Shown one piece after another: positions 26,270 to 34,614 of a stretch of 64,000 nt of DNA. This stretch comes from Clostridiales bacterium. Lineage in GTDB: Bacteria; Bacillota; Clostridia; Oscillospirales; Oscillospiraceae. A program made the position numbers and the translations under genes. Positions within the stretch are counted from its first letter, which is position 1, and the number at the start of each line of letters is the position of its first letter. The notes beneath the pieces are model-generated. The model was not told where the DNA came from and ran no database searches. It worked only from the letters and a program-made list of their open reading frames with translations. The stretch is from the NCBI GenBank assembly GCA_022785125.1, contig JALFRA010000042.1, forward strand, positions 1 to 64,000, given 5' to 3'.

Positions 26270-27640
26270 CTATTTTCCAACACAGAACCGCTCGAAGATG
26301 CGTGCGGTGATGTCCTCCCGGATGTTGGCTCCGGTGAGCTCACCCAGGGCGGACAGGGCCTCCTCCACGTCGGTAAGGAGGGCATCGGGCGTGATCCCCG
26401 CCTCCAGGCTCTCCTCCGCCCGGGCTACGCCCTCCAGAGCCCGCCGGGCGGCCTCCGCCTGCCGGGCGTTGGTGAGCAGTTCTCCCGCCCCTCCGGCGCC
26501 CACCGTGGGGAAGAGGCCTTCCACCAGCTCTCCCAGCATATCCAGCCCCTGGCCGGTCTTGGAGGACACTGCTACCACCGGGGGCATCTCCTCCACCCCC
26601 AGCACGGGCATGGGCTTGGAGGGCAGGTCCGCCTTGGTACGCACCAGGAGCACCGGCGCGTGGGCTCTGGCCTGGGCCAGCAGGTCCCAGTCCTCCTCCC
26701 CCAGAACCGCTGAGCCGTCCCACAGCACAAGGATGAGGGCGGCCTCCTCCAGAGCGGCCCGGCTGCGCTCCACGCCGATGCGCTCCACGGTGTCCTCGGT
26801 CTCCCGGATGCCGGCGGTGTCAATGAGCCGCAGGGTCACGCCCCCCAGCACGCACTTGGCCTCCACCGTATCCCGGGTGGTGCCGGGGATGTCGGTGACG
26901 ATGGCCCGGTCATAGCCCACCAGGGCGTTGAGCAGGGAGGACTTGCCCGCATTGGGCCGCCCCACCAGCACGCAGGGCACCCCCCCGGCAATGTATCGGC
27001 CCCGCTGGTAGGTGGCCAGCAGGTCCTCCAGGGCCGATTTTGCCCCGGTCAATCCCGCCCGGATGGTGTCCGCCCGGAAAGGGTCGATATCCTCGTCGGG
27101 ATAATCCAGCACGGCGTGGAAGTGGGCCAGCAGGTCGGTAAGGCCGTCGTAAATGGCCCCCACCCGGCGGCCCAGAGCGCCGGAGAGCTGCCCGGCGGCC
27201 TGATGCACGGCGGCGGGGGTCTCGGCGTCGATGAGGTCGGCCACCGCCTCCGCCTGTGTCAGGTCCAGCCGCCCGTTGAGGAAGGCCCGACGGGTAAATT
27301 CCCCCGGCCCCGCCTGCCGCACCCCCTGGGCAAAGAGGGCCTCCAGGCCCAGAGAGAGCACCGCCGGGGAGCCGTGGCACTGGAGTTCCGCCGTATCCTC
27401 CCCGGTGTAGCTGTGGGGGCCGTGGGAAATGGTGGCCAAGGCCTGGTCAATCACCTCGCCCCCCGGCCCCAGCAGCTCCCCCAGCACCAGGTGCCGGTCC
27501 TCCTGCGCCGTCAGAGGTTTGCCCCCCAGGGGCCGAAACACCGCGGAGACCGCGGCAATGGCCTCCGGCCCGCTGAGACGCAGGATGCCGATGGCGCTGG
27601 GAACGGCTGGCGTGGCGATGGCTGCGATGGTGTCGGACAT
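26270..27640 (-). CDS. mnmE: tRNA uridine-5-carboxymethylaminomethyl GTPase MnmE
   Basis: A 456-residue MnmE. The N-terminal tetrahydrofolate-binding domain begins DTIAAIATP. The G domain has GRPNAGKSS (G1, about 227), DIPGTTRD (G2/G3 region), DTAGIRETED and RTKADL. The C-terminus FCVGK holds the conserved Cys. With MnmG it modifies wobble uridines. The ATG at 27640 follows AAGGAAAGACC. MnmG is not adjacent here, unlike in many Firmicutes. Confidence 0.96.
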   Translation of the reverse strand: MSDTIAAIATPAVPSAIGILRLSGPEAIAAVSAVFRPLGGKPLTAQEDRHLVLGELLGPGGEVIDQALATISHGPHSYTGEDTAELQCHGSPAVLSLGLEALFAQGVRQAGPGEFTRRAFLNGRLDLTQAEAVADLIDAETPAAVHQAAGQLSGALGRRVGAIYDGLTDLLAHFHAVLDYPDEDIDPFRADTIRAGLTGAKSALEDLLATYQRGRYIAGGVPCVLVGRPNAGKSSLLNALVGYDRAIVTDIPGTTRDTVEAKCVLGGVTLRLIDTAGIRETEDTVERIGVERSRAALEEAALILVLWDGSAVLGEEDWDLLAQARAHAPVLLVRTKADLPSKPMPVLGVEEMPPVVAVSSKTGQGLDMLGELVEGLFPTVGAGGAGELLTNARQAEAARRALEGVARAEESLEAGITPDALLTDVEEALSALGELTGANIREDITARIFERFCVGK

Positions 27641-27665
27641 GGTCTTTCCTTCCCGTCTCCCCCTG

Positions 27666-27801
27666 TGTGGAAACTTTGGCAATTCTGCCGTGGATTTTTC
27701 CCTTGACTGCTTTTATGTCTACCGGAATATGAATAACGGCTGTTTTCCACTGGTGTAGACAAGTGTGGAAAACCCTGTGGATAATGTGGAAAACCCTGTG
27801 G
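27666..27801. promoter_or_regulatory. Cluster of DnaA-box-like sites upstream of mnmE
   Basis: One exact DnaA box (TGTGGATAA, 27776-27784) is flanked by two 8-of-9 matches (TGTGGAAAA at 27764 and 27785). Weaker ones lie at 27666 (TGTGGAAAC) and 27743 (TTTTCCACT). The 17-base unit TGTGGAAAACCCTGTGG is repeated exactly at 27764 and 27785. An AT-rich stretch follows (about 27821-27921). The rest of the 27641-28021 gap shows only a hairpin, GTCTGCCGC / GCGGCAGAC, at about 27982-28019. Confidence 0.6.
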
Positions 27802-28021
27802 GCCAACGCGCTTTCGCGCAACTTCCATCTTTTTACATTGCATATCTGTTTGTATATGCCGTGTCAAAAGAATTTATGGTCTCACATTTTTTGTCAGCTT
27901 GTCAAAAAATATGGCTGGTTTTTGGGCAAGTCGGCACTTGCGCCGGGCAGACAGGCATGATATCATAACCATATGGTAACCGTCTGCCGCGCATGGCCCC
28001 AGCCCTTGTGCGGCAGACCTT

Positions 28022-28594
28022 TTACGGCCTTTTTCCCACCAGCCGCCGGGCCCGTTCCAGCAGCTTGGTGTAGATCTCATCCATCTGCCACTCGCCTGTC
28101 AGCTCCAGCAGCCGGTCCGCCGGCAGCCAGGCCACACCTGTATTCTCCCCCTCCCGATAATGGAGGGGGTCACTTTCGTCTGCGGTCAGCAGATAGGTGA
28201 GATTCAGGTGCTGATGGGAGGGCACCCACGCCCCCCGCTTCACATGGCCCCACACCGGCAGGATCTCCAGAGAGGCCAGCGCCGTGCTCAGGGGCCGGAT
28301 GTGCTCCACCCCCGTCTCCTCCCGCGCCTCCCGCAGGGCCACCGACAGCAGGTCGGCTTCCCCGTCGGCATGGCCGCCGGTCCAGGCCCATACTTTATAG
28401 AGGTTGTGGTGAGCCATCAGCACACGGCTGGCGTCGGCGTTGACCACAAAGCCGGAGGCGGTAAAGTGGGCGATCCTGTTCTGCCGGGTCAGGATATCGT
28501 CCGGGAACAAGCGCAGGTACTCCAGCATCATTTCCTTGTCCCCAACCTCCTGCTGGTTTTGTGGCACATAGGCCGCTATCTCCGCCCGGTACAT
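28022..28594 (-). CDS. NUDIX hydrolase
   Basis: A 190-residue NUDIX protein. The Nudix box starts at GGHADGEADLL and continues to REAREETGVE, with the REUxEExGU residues kept. Substrates are nucleoside diphosphates linked to another group; the exact one cannot be read. The start shares one base with the folA stop (TGATG), so translation is coupled. It may clean up nucleotide pools beside folA and thyA. Confidence 0.9.
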   Translation of the reverse strand: MYRAEIAAYVPQNQQEVGDKEMMLEYLRLFPDDILTRQNRIAHFTASGFVVNADASRVLMAHHNLYKVWAWTGGHADGEADLLSVALREAREETGVEHIRPLSTALASLEILPVWGHVKRGAWVPSHQHLNLTYLLTADESDPLHYREGENTGVAWLPADRLLELTGEWQMDEIYTKLLERARRLVGKRP

Positions 28595-29073
28595 CAGTTC
28601 ACCCTCTCGTAAGTCACATAGCGGAAGGTCAGGCCCTCATGCTCCTGCCAATCCCCCTCCTCCGTCACCTGCCACGCCGGATCGGCGTCCAGGTTGGGGA
28701 AGAAAGAATCGGCGGGCCAGGCCCTGTCGATCTTGGTGATATAGGCCTTGTCGCAGTAAGGCAGCAGAGCCTTGTACACGCTCTCCCCGCCGATGACGAA
28801 AGCATCCGCCGGGGCCGCCTTCAGCAGGTCCTCCACGCCGGAGAACACCTCCGATCCCTCGGGAGCGAAGGCGGCATTGCGGGACAAAATCAGATTGCGC
28901 CGGTTCTTCAGCGGCCGGCCGCCGGGGAAAGTGGTCAGGGTCTTGCGGCCCAGAATGACGGCGCGGCCGGTGGTGAGGGACTGGAACCGCTTCAGGTCGG
29001 CGGGGATATAGCACAGCTGATCCCCGTCCTTGCCGATGGCCCAGTTCTGGTCTACCGCTGCAATGAGATTCAT
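28594..29073 (-). CDS. folA: Dihydrofolate reductase
   Basis: A 159-residue DHFR. It begins MNLIAAVDQNWAIGKDG, with later blocks GRAVILGRKTLTTFPG and AFVIGGESVYKALLP, all standard NADPH/folate-site motifs. It regenerates tetrahydrofolate from the dihydrofolate made by the adjacent thymidylate synthase. It starts 12 bases after the thyA stop and overlaps the NUDIX start, forming thyA-folA-nudix. Confidence 0.95.
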   Translation of the reverse strand: MNLIAAVDQNWAIGKDGDQLCYIPADLKRFQSLTTGRAVILGRKTLTTFPGGRPLKNRRNLILSRNAAFAPEGSEVFSGVEDLLKAAPADAFVIGGESVYKALLPYCDKAYITKIDRAWPADSFFPNLDADPAWQVTEEGDWQEHEGLTFRYVTYERVN

Positions 29074-29085
29074 AGCAGTCCCTCC

Positions 29086-29916
29086 TTACACCGCCACCGG
29101 GATGGGCTGGTCCAGGGTGTGGAACTGGTAGCCCTCCAGCTGGAAGCTCTCCTTGGTAAAGGCGTAGAAGTCGGTGACGGACGGGTCTATCCACAGCTTG
29201 GGCGCCTCGTAGGGGGTGCGGGCGATGATCTCCTCCACCACCGGCACATGGCGGTCATAGATGTGGGCGTCGGCAATGACGTGGACCAGCTCGCCAACCT
29301 CCAGGCCGGACACCCGGGCCATCATGTGGACCAGGGCGGCGTACTGCATCACGTTCCAGCCGTTGGCGGTAAGCATATCCTGGCTGCGCTGGTTGAGAAT
29401 GGCGTTGAGGGTGTGTCCGCTGACGTTAAAGGTCATGGAGTAGGCGCAGGGGTAGAGGGCCATCTCATGGAGGTCGTGGTGGTTATAGAGGTTGGTCATG
29501 ATCCGCCGGGAAGCCGGATTGTGCTTCAAATCGTAGAGCACCCGGTCCACCTGGTCGAACATTCCCTCGGCATACTGGTGGCGTACCCCCAGCTGATAGC
29601 CGTAGGCCTTGCCGATGGAGCCGCTCTCATCGGCCCAGGCGTCCCAGATGTGGCTGTTCAGGTCGTGGATGTTGTTGGACTTCTTCTGCCAGATCCACAA
29701 AAGCTCGTCCACCGCGCTTTTGAAGGCCATCTTCCGGATGGTCTGGACGGGAAACTCCTCCCGCAGGTCATAGCGGTTGACGATACAAAATTTCTTCACG
29801 GTGTGGGCGGGGGTACCGTCCTCCCACCGGGGGCGCACCTCCTGGTCGGTGTCCCACACCCCATGGGCCAGAATATCCTTGCAATTTTGAATAAACAGCT
29901 CATCTGCTCTGCTCAT
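29086..29916 (-). CDS. thyA: Thymidylate synthase
   Basis: A 276-residue ThyA that methylates dUMP. The catalytic Cys is in ALYPCAYSMTFNVSG and the phosphate-binding QRSQD follows. Most ThyA have PPCH at the active site. Here the residue after Cys is Ala, as I recall for the Bacillus subtilis ThyA subgroup. The ATG at 29916 (MSRADELF) follows CGGGAGGTACGC. It is the first gene of thyA-folA-nudix and is divergent from a membrane-protein gene. Confidence 0.92.
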   Translation of the reverse strand: MSRADELFIQNCKDILAHGVWDTDQEVRPRWEDGTPAHTVKKFCIVNRYDLREEFPVQTIRKMAFKSAVDELLWIWQKKSNNIHDLNSHIWDAWADESGSIGKAYGYQLGVRHQYAEGMFDQVDRVLYDLKHNPASRRIMTNLYNHHDLHEMALYPCAYSMTFNVSGHTLNAILNQRSQDMLTANGWNVMQYAALVHMMARVSGLEVGELVHVIADAHIYDRHVPVVEEIIARTPYEAPKLWIDPSVTDFYAFTKESFQLEGYQFHTLDQPIPVAV

Positions 29917-29976
29917 CGCGTACCTCCCGTTTTTGAAAACTTCGTTAAAATCATACATCAGGAGTGTGACCTCACC

Positions 29977-30543
29977 ATGAAAGACGTGCCCGCCTCCGGC
30001 TCCGCCACCACATCCCATCATCTGCACCTGCACGTGGGCCTGCGCAACCTGAAAACCGCCCTCTCCGCTGCTCTGTGCGCCCTCATCTACTTCGTCTTCC
30101 TGGACAACCGCAACCCCACCTTCGCCTGTATCGGCGCCATCTTCGGCATGGGGGCCAACATGGACCACTCCAAGCTCCACGGCGGCAACCGCCTGTTCGG
30201 CACCATCATCGGCGGCTTTCTGGGGATGGGCCTGTTCCGCATCTATCTGATCTTCTACCCCGACGGGGAGAACCGGCTGCTGCTGGTGCCCCTTTTGTTT
30301 GTGGGGGTGGTCATCCTGATCCTGCTGTCCCAGACCTTCTGGGTGGGAGCGGTGCAGCCCGGCGGCGTGGTGCTGTGCATCGTCCTGTTCAACACCCCGG
30401 TGGACACCTATGTGTCCTACGCCCTCAACCGGATGTTTGACACCGGCGTGGGGGTGGCCATGTCCCTGCTTATCAACTGGCTCCTCCCCCGGGAGCGGCT
30501 GGAGCCCTGGGTGGAGAAGCTCAAGGCAAAGCTTCATCGGTAG
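29977..30543 (+). CDS. Aromatic acid exporter / FUSC-like membrane protein
   Basis: A 188-residue protein. A His-rich start (HHLHLHVG) is followed by several hydrophobic segments at about 23-40, 44-60, 70-88, 102-122 and 130-150. GLRNLKTALSAALCALIYF resembles the first helix of ArAE/FUSC (DUF939-type) proteins. The C-terminus is a cytoplasmic amphipathic helix. The ATG at 29977 follows CAGGAGTGTGACCTCACC. A half-size transporter-like protein; substrate unknown. Confidence 0.78.
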   Translation: MKDVPASGSATTSHHLHLHVGLRNLKTALSAALCALIYFVFLDNRNPTFACIGAIFGMGANMDHSKLHGGNRLFGTIIGGFLGMGLFRIYLIFYPDGENRLLLVPLLFVGVVILILLSQTFWVGAVQPGGVVLCIVLFNTPVDTYVSYALNRMFDTGVGVAMSLLINWLLPRERLEPWVEKLKAKLHR

Positions 30544-30553
30544 GATCACTCTG

Positions 30554-30581
30554 CCGGGCGGCCAATGGCCGCCCGGTTTTT
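30554..30581 (+). terminator. Intrinsic terminator after the FUSC-like gene
   Basis: CCGGGCGGCC / GGCCGCCCGG, loop AAT, followed by TTTTTG. Confidence 0.9.
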
Positions 30582-30586
30582 GTCCG

Positions 30587-31987
30587 CTACTTCAGGCCGT
30601 AGTAGTCGCACAGGCGGGCCGCCGCGTCCAGGGCGTCCGGCGGGTTGACCCACAGGTCAGGCAGATAGCCCATGCCGTCCCGGTTGTTCAGTGTCTCACA
30701 AAAGCTCAGACCGGTACCAAAGAAAATCGGAATGCCGGTATTGGGAAGATAAACTTCACAGTTGTTGGACACTAGGTCACAGCCGCTGCTTGGGGCGCCT
30801 ATTGCCAGCACATTTTCCATCGTATGGAAATATTTTACCGCCGTCTCTCCGGAAGAAGCGGTCCCCTTATCCGTCAGCAGGAGCGCCACGCTCTCCCTCG
30901 GCACCCATGTCCCCTGCTTCTCCGATATTCCCCAGGTCCCCATCCTGTCTGCCGGGTAGGAAATCGTCCGGCAGGACAGCTGGCTGTATCGATGCCCATA
31001 GGCACACTTGGGTTCAGCTTGCTGTTCAGCAAAGCCCTCAAACCAATTCATGATCCATCTGTCGCTGCCGCCGGGGTTGGCCCGCACATCAAAGATCAGC
31101 ACCGGCTCATGGGCATACTCCCCGCCGCAGGCGGCAAACCGCTCCAGCTGGGCCTCCTGCTCCGGCGTGCTGGCGTACATCTGAGTAGATTGCAGCACAG
31201 GGATATCTTGATAGGAATATTCCGTAAATACCTCACTTCCACGCGTCGACCGCTCCGCCTGGGTCCAGTCCAGGTCATAGTCCCCCAGGGTGTGGGGCAG
31301 GTCGGTCCCATCGTGGCTCAGGGCATAAAAGCCATAACAGATCTGTCCCTCCGGGCCAATGGTGGGCTTCACATAGTCCGGGTCCAGCCCTTCCGCTTCG
31401 GAGAGATACAGACCGGGCACATAGTACAGATAGACCCGATACGGTTCAATGAGAGACTGTCCGCCGATGGTAAAATGCCCGTCCCGGACCACGGGGGTCA
31501 GGGCGTCCACCAGAATATCCTGAACGGTCCTGCTCAGCAGGATTTTCCCATCCGCCGCCTCCTGCTTGATTTGTGCCAGCGCCTGCTCCTCCAGCGGGCC
31601 GAACACCTCGTCGCCGCCGAAATACTCGTAGGCTCCATAGGTGGTGCGCAGAAGGGTAAAAAAAGCCCCGATATCCTCCTGGGCAGTCTCTAGCGTCAGC
31701 GGCTCCGCCAGATCGTGGGGCGTCAGGAGAATGTCCATTTCCTCCTCCGTATAGGTGTCGTTCTGCTCGGTGAAATCGGGCGTCCAGGCGCTGATATCCA
31801 GAGCAGCCTCCCCTTCAATGACCGCCTTGCGGCGGGCGTTGACCTCCTCCAGAAAGGCGTCAAAGTCCAGCCCGGCCACGGGGGTGGGATCAGGCTCCGG
31901 GGTGGGCGAGGGAGAGGGCTTCGGCACGGGCGTGCAGCCGGCCAGCAGAGCCAGGGCCAGGGCCAGGGGCAGCAGGCGCGTTTTCAT
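30587..31987 (-). CDS. S41-family peptidase lipoprotein
   Basis: A 466-residue lipoprotein with lipobox LLAGC at about residues 14-18 and a Pro/Ser/Thr linker. The C-terminal half has S41 (tail-specific protease-like) features: FDVRANPGGSD, then LLTDKGTASSGETAVKYF, where the second Ser of ASSGE is the likely nucleophile. No PDZ domain is evident. It should cleave peptides outside the membrane. The ATG at 31987 follows GAAAGGAAGGGGATAAG. It ends in front of the FUSC-gene terminator, convergent with it. Confidence 0.85.
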   Translation of the reverse strand: MKTRLLPLALALALLAGCTPVPKPSPSPTPEPDPTPVAGLDFDAFLEEVNARRKAVIEGEAALDISAWTPDFTEQNDTYTEEEMDILLTPHDLAEPLTLETAQEDIGAFFTLLRTTYGAYEYFGGDEVFGPLEEQALAQIKQEAADGKILLSRTVQDILVDALTPVVRDGHFTIGGQSLIEPYRVYLYYVPGLYLSEAEGLDPDYVKPTIGPEGQICYGFYALSHDGTDLPHTLGDYDLDWTQAERSTRGSEVFTEYSYQDIPVLQSTQMYASTPEQEAQLERFAACGGEYAHEPVLIFDVRANPGGSDRWIMNWFEGFAEQQAEPKCAYGHRYSQLSCRTISYPADRMGTWGISEKQGTWVPRESVALLLTDKGTASSGETAVKYFHTMENVLAIGAPSSGCDLVSNNCEVYLPNTGIPIFFGTGLSFCETLNNRDGMGYLPDLWVNPPDALDAAARLCDYYGLK

Positions 31988-31988
31988 C

Positions 31989-33272
31989 TTATCCCCTTCC
32001 TTTCAAGCCGTCCTGATAAACCTCAAGAATTTCCACATCTTTCATCACATTGTGTAATCCCTCACCAGGCGCGAACACCTCGGTGTAGTTGGGGGCGTGG
32101 CCCCGCCACAGGCCGTCCTTCTCCTCCTCGAAGAGCACCGGCAGGGTCTGGCCCACCCAGCCCTCCAGCCAGGCCTGGTGCAGCCCACGGGCCACCTCGC
32201 CCGCCCGGTGGGCCCGGTCCTCCTTCACCGCATTGGAGCACTGGCCGGCCATGGCGGCGGCAGGGGTACCGGTGCGGCGGGAGTAGGGGAAGATATGCAT
32301 GGCGGAGAAGGCGCACTTTTTGATAAAATCCAGGGTCTCCTGAAACTCCTCCTCGGTCTCCCCGGGAAAGCCCACGATGAGATCGGTGGTGATGCCGGGG
32401 CGGTCAAAGTATTCCCGCAGTAATCTGACGCTCTCATAATACCGAGCGGTATCATATTTCCGGTTCATCCGCTTCAAAACGCTGTCGCACCCCGACTGCA
32501 TGGACAGATGGAAGTGGGGGCACAGGTTGGGGATGGCGGCCCCCCGGCGGCAGAACTCCTCCGTGATGGTGCGGGGCTCCAGAGAGCCCAGCCGCACCCG
32601 GCAGTCCGGGGCGGCGGCGCACACCGCCTCGATGAGGTCCATCAGCTCCGGCCTGCCCTCCAGGTCCCGCCCCCAGGAGGAGATCTCAATGCCGGTGAGC
32701 ACGATCTCCCGGTATCCCTCCGCCGCCAGCTTGGCGGCCTCGGCGGCGGCCTGGTCCAGAGTCAGGGAGCGGATGGGCCCCCGGGCATAGGGGATAATGC
32801 AGTAGGTACAGAAGTTGACGCAGCCGTCCTCCACCTTCAGCATGGCCCGGGTGCGGCCCTCCAGGCCGCCGGCGGGCAAGTGCTCATAGGTGCGGCGGCG
32901 GAGGGCGTCGTCCACGTCCACCACCTGGCCCCCGTCGGGACTCAGGGCCTCCAGCCGGTCCACAAAACCCATGCGGTCGTTGGTGCCCATCACCAGGTCC
33001 ACCTCCAGGGCCTCCACCGCCTCGGGGTCGGTCTGGGCGTAGCAGCCGCACACCGCCACGATGGCGTGGGGGGCACGTTTGCGGGCCTGCCGGATCATCT
33101 GGCGGGATTTTTTATCGCTCACCGCCGTGACGGTACAGGTGTTGATGATATAGGCGTCGGCCTCCCCGTCAAAGGGCACCAGGGTGTGGCCCCGGCGGGT
33201 GAGCTCGGCCTCCATGGCCTGGGTCTCGTACTGGTTCACCTTGCAGCCCAGGGTATAGATCGCTGTACGCAT
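31989..33272 (-). CDS. mtaB: tRNA t6A37 methylthiotransferase MtaB
   Basis: A 427-residue radical-SAM methylthiotransferase. The N-terminal UPF0004 domain has three cysteines (LGCKVNQYE, NTCTVT, CGCYAQ). The radical SAM motif CVNFCTYCIIPYARG follows. A C-terminal TRAM-like region ends near YQDGLKGRG. It makes ms2t6A at position 37 of tRNA. LGCKVNQ distinguishes MtaB from MiaB. The ATG at 33272 follows AGAGGAAAGCGT. Its stop is one base from the S41 gene start codon. Confidence 0.93.
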   Translation of the reverse strand: MRTAIYTLGCKVNQYETQAMEAELTRRGHTLVPFDGEADAYIINTCTVTAVSDKKSRQMIRQARKRAPHAIVAVCGCYAQTDPEAVEALEVDLVMGTNDRMGFVDRLEALSPDGGQVVDVDDALRRRTYEHLPAGGLEGRTRAMLKVEDGCVNFCTYCIIPYARGPIRSLTLDQAAAEAAKLAAEGYREIVLTGIEISSWGRDLEGRPELMDLIEAVCAAAPDCRVRLGSLEPRTITEEFCRRGAAIPNLCPHFHLSMQSGCDSVLKRMNRKYDTARYYESVRLLREYFDRPGITTDLIVGFPGETEEEFQETLDFIKKCAFSAMHIFPYSRRTGTPAAAMAGQCSNAVKEDRAHRAGEVARGLHQAWLEGWVGQTLPVLFEEEKDGLWRGHAPNYTEVFAPGEGLHNVMKDVEILEVYQDGLKGRG

Positions 33273-33324
33273 ACGCTTTCCTCTCTTTACAGGCGTTTTC
33301 CTGTTGAAAAATGTCCGACTTGCC

Positions 33325-33354
33325 AGTATAATAAACAGGACAGAGTTTTGACAT
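33325..33354 (-). promoter_or_regulatory. Candidate mtaB promoter
   Basis: Minus strand ATGTCA, 18 bases, TATACT, giving a leader of about 45 bases. It is adjacent to the hairpin array at 33361. Confidence 0.55.
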
Positions 33355-33360
33355 CCCCTA

Positions 33361-33610
33361 TTATAATGCGTACTGAACAAAGCCACAAGCCTTGAAAACC
33401 AAGGTTTTCAAGGCCAAATGGCTTTGTTCAAGTGCAAGGATTTTGGACGATCCGGTCCAAAAAACCTCGCACTTTCCGTTGGTGCGTTGAGACACGCCAA
33501 CGGAAATACGCATTGTAACAATGGCTGAATTTCATAAAAACGGCCACTTCAAGCTGTTTTTATGAAATTGCGCGGCTACCTCCGCGCAAATAAACCGCAT
33601 CGCGGTTTAT
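33361..33610. repeat. Dense hairpin array between mtaB and the HPr-like gene
   Basis: An outer 12-bp stem (TTATAATGCGTA 33361-33372 with TACGCATTGTAA 33507-33518, one wobble) encloses three hairpins. They are TGAACAAAGCCA/TGGCTTTGTTCA, containing CCTTGAAAACC/GGTTTTCAAGG; AGTGCAAGG.TTTTGGAC with its partner (33431-33473); and TTCCGTTGG/CCAACGGAA. Three more follow: AATTTCATAAAAAC/GTTTTTATGAAATT (33528-33569), TTGCGCGG/CCGCGCAA, and ATAAACCGC/GCGGTTTAT (33590-33610). No reading frame runs through it. The strand and transcription status are unknown. Confidence 0.85.
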
Positions 33611-33677
33611 TCGGCAGACATTATTATACGGAATTCCGGTTTGATTGCAAGGATAATATTCGTTCAGGAGGTGCCCC

Positions 33678-33911
33678 ATGTCTGAATTCCAGGTTTCTCT
33701 GGCCTCCATCGAGGAGGTCCGCCAGTTTGTCAACGCCGCCACCCGCTCCCCCTGCGAGGTGGATATTCTGTCCGGCCGCTATGTGGTGGACGGCAAGTCC
33801 ATCATGGGGCTGTTCTCCCTGGACCTGTCCCACCCGGTGACGGTCCGCCTCCACGGCAGCGACGGCGACCAGGCCGCTTTCCGTCAGGCGGTAGACGCCT
33901 TTGTCAAGTGA
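33678..33911 (+). CDS. HPr-family protein lacking the phospho-histidine
   Basis: A 77-residue HPr-fold protein. The second half (VDGKSIMGLFSLDLSHPVTVRLHGSDGD) aligns well with HPr, including the serine of KSIMG that HPr kinase modifies in HPr. The usual GIHARPA block with His15 is replaced by SIEEVRQFVNAA. It therefore cannot carry sugar-transport phosphate, much like Crh of Bacillus. It may act in regulation only. The ATG at 33678 follows TTCAGGAGGTGCCCC. Monocistronic. Confidence 0.85.
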   Translation: MSEFQVSLASIEEVRQFVNAATRSPCEVDILSGRYVVDGKSIMGLFSLDLSHPVTVRLHGSDGDQAAFRQAVDAFVK

Positions 33912-33914
33912 AGT

Positions 33915-33957
33915 AAAACAGCTGGGGCGCTGCTGTTGCAGCGCCCCAGCTGTTTTT
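33915..33957. terminator. Bidirectional terminator
   Basis: AAAACAGCTGGGGCGCTGC with a perfect complement, loop TGTT, flanked by A and T runs. Serves the HPr-like gene and the convergent radical SAM gene. Confidence 0.93.
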
Positions 33958-34573
33958 AATCCTCAATGTAGGCCCGGATGCGGAGGGTGACCCCCAGCTC
34001 CTCCGTAATGACCCGGCAGCGGTCGATCTCCGCCTGGGTCTTGTCCTTGTCCACAATGGTCATCACCACGTGGGGCACATGGGCCTTGGCCTTCCTGGCG
34101 AAGTCCAGCATGGCCTCCCAGGCCTTGACCCCGTCTCTGGGCTGGGTGACGGCGCAGTACTCCTCCGGCGTGGAGCCGTTGAGGGAGATGGACACAGTGT
34201 CGATGCGGCCGGACAGCTCCGGGGTCACGTCCCGGCCCAAAATCAGGTTGGCGTGGCCGTTGGTGTTGATGCGGATGGGCGGCAGGTTGGACACCTGCTC
34301 CTTCAGCTGGTCCACCAGCCACAGAATGTCGTCGGTGCGGTACATGGGCTCGCCGAAGCCGCAGAACACCAGCTCCCGGTACTTGGCGTAGTCCCGGGCC
34401 AGCAGGTCGTCCAGAGCCTCCTGCCGGGTGGGCTCGTGGTCCAGCCACAGATCGTCGGCGTAGATGGAGCCTTTGTGGCCGTTGTGCCGCAGGCAGAACA
34501 CGCACCGGCAGTCGCACCGGTTGGTCAGGTTCACATAGAGGGCGCCTTCGTACTCATAGGAAATGGTCATCAT
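33956..34573 (-). CDS. TatD-associated radical SAM protein
   Basis: A 205-residue radical SAM protein. The cluster motif CX3CX2C lies near residue 19 in NRCDCRCVFCLR, followed by GFGEPMYR and IRINTNGHANLI. Size and the adjacent TatD gene fit the TatD-linked radical SAM family; the assignment is from memory. The start has two ATGs (34573, 34570) after GGAGGTAATGTACC. The substrate is unknown. It lies 41 bases downstream of tatD in the same direction. Confidence 0.85.
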   Translation of the reverse strand: MMTISYEYEGALYVNLTNRCDCRCVFCLRHNGHKGSIYADDLWLDHEPTRQEALDDLLARDYAKYRELVFCGFGEPMYRTDDILWLVDQLKEQVSNLPPIRINTNGHANLILGRDVTPELSGRIDTVSISLNGSTPEEYCAVTQPRDGVKAWEAMLDFARKAKAHVPHVVMTIVDKDKTQAEIDRCRVITEELGVTLRIRAYIED

Positions 34574-34614
34574 GGTACATTACCTCCATATCAATGGGCG
34601 GCCTGGGGCCGTCC

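Noticed and set aside
27666-27801. Chromosomal origin of replication
   Set aside because: DnaA-box-like sites are real, but there is no dnaA/dnaN, no gene-strand switch, and skew cannot be calculated here. Kept as a DnaA-box cluster only.
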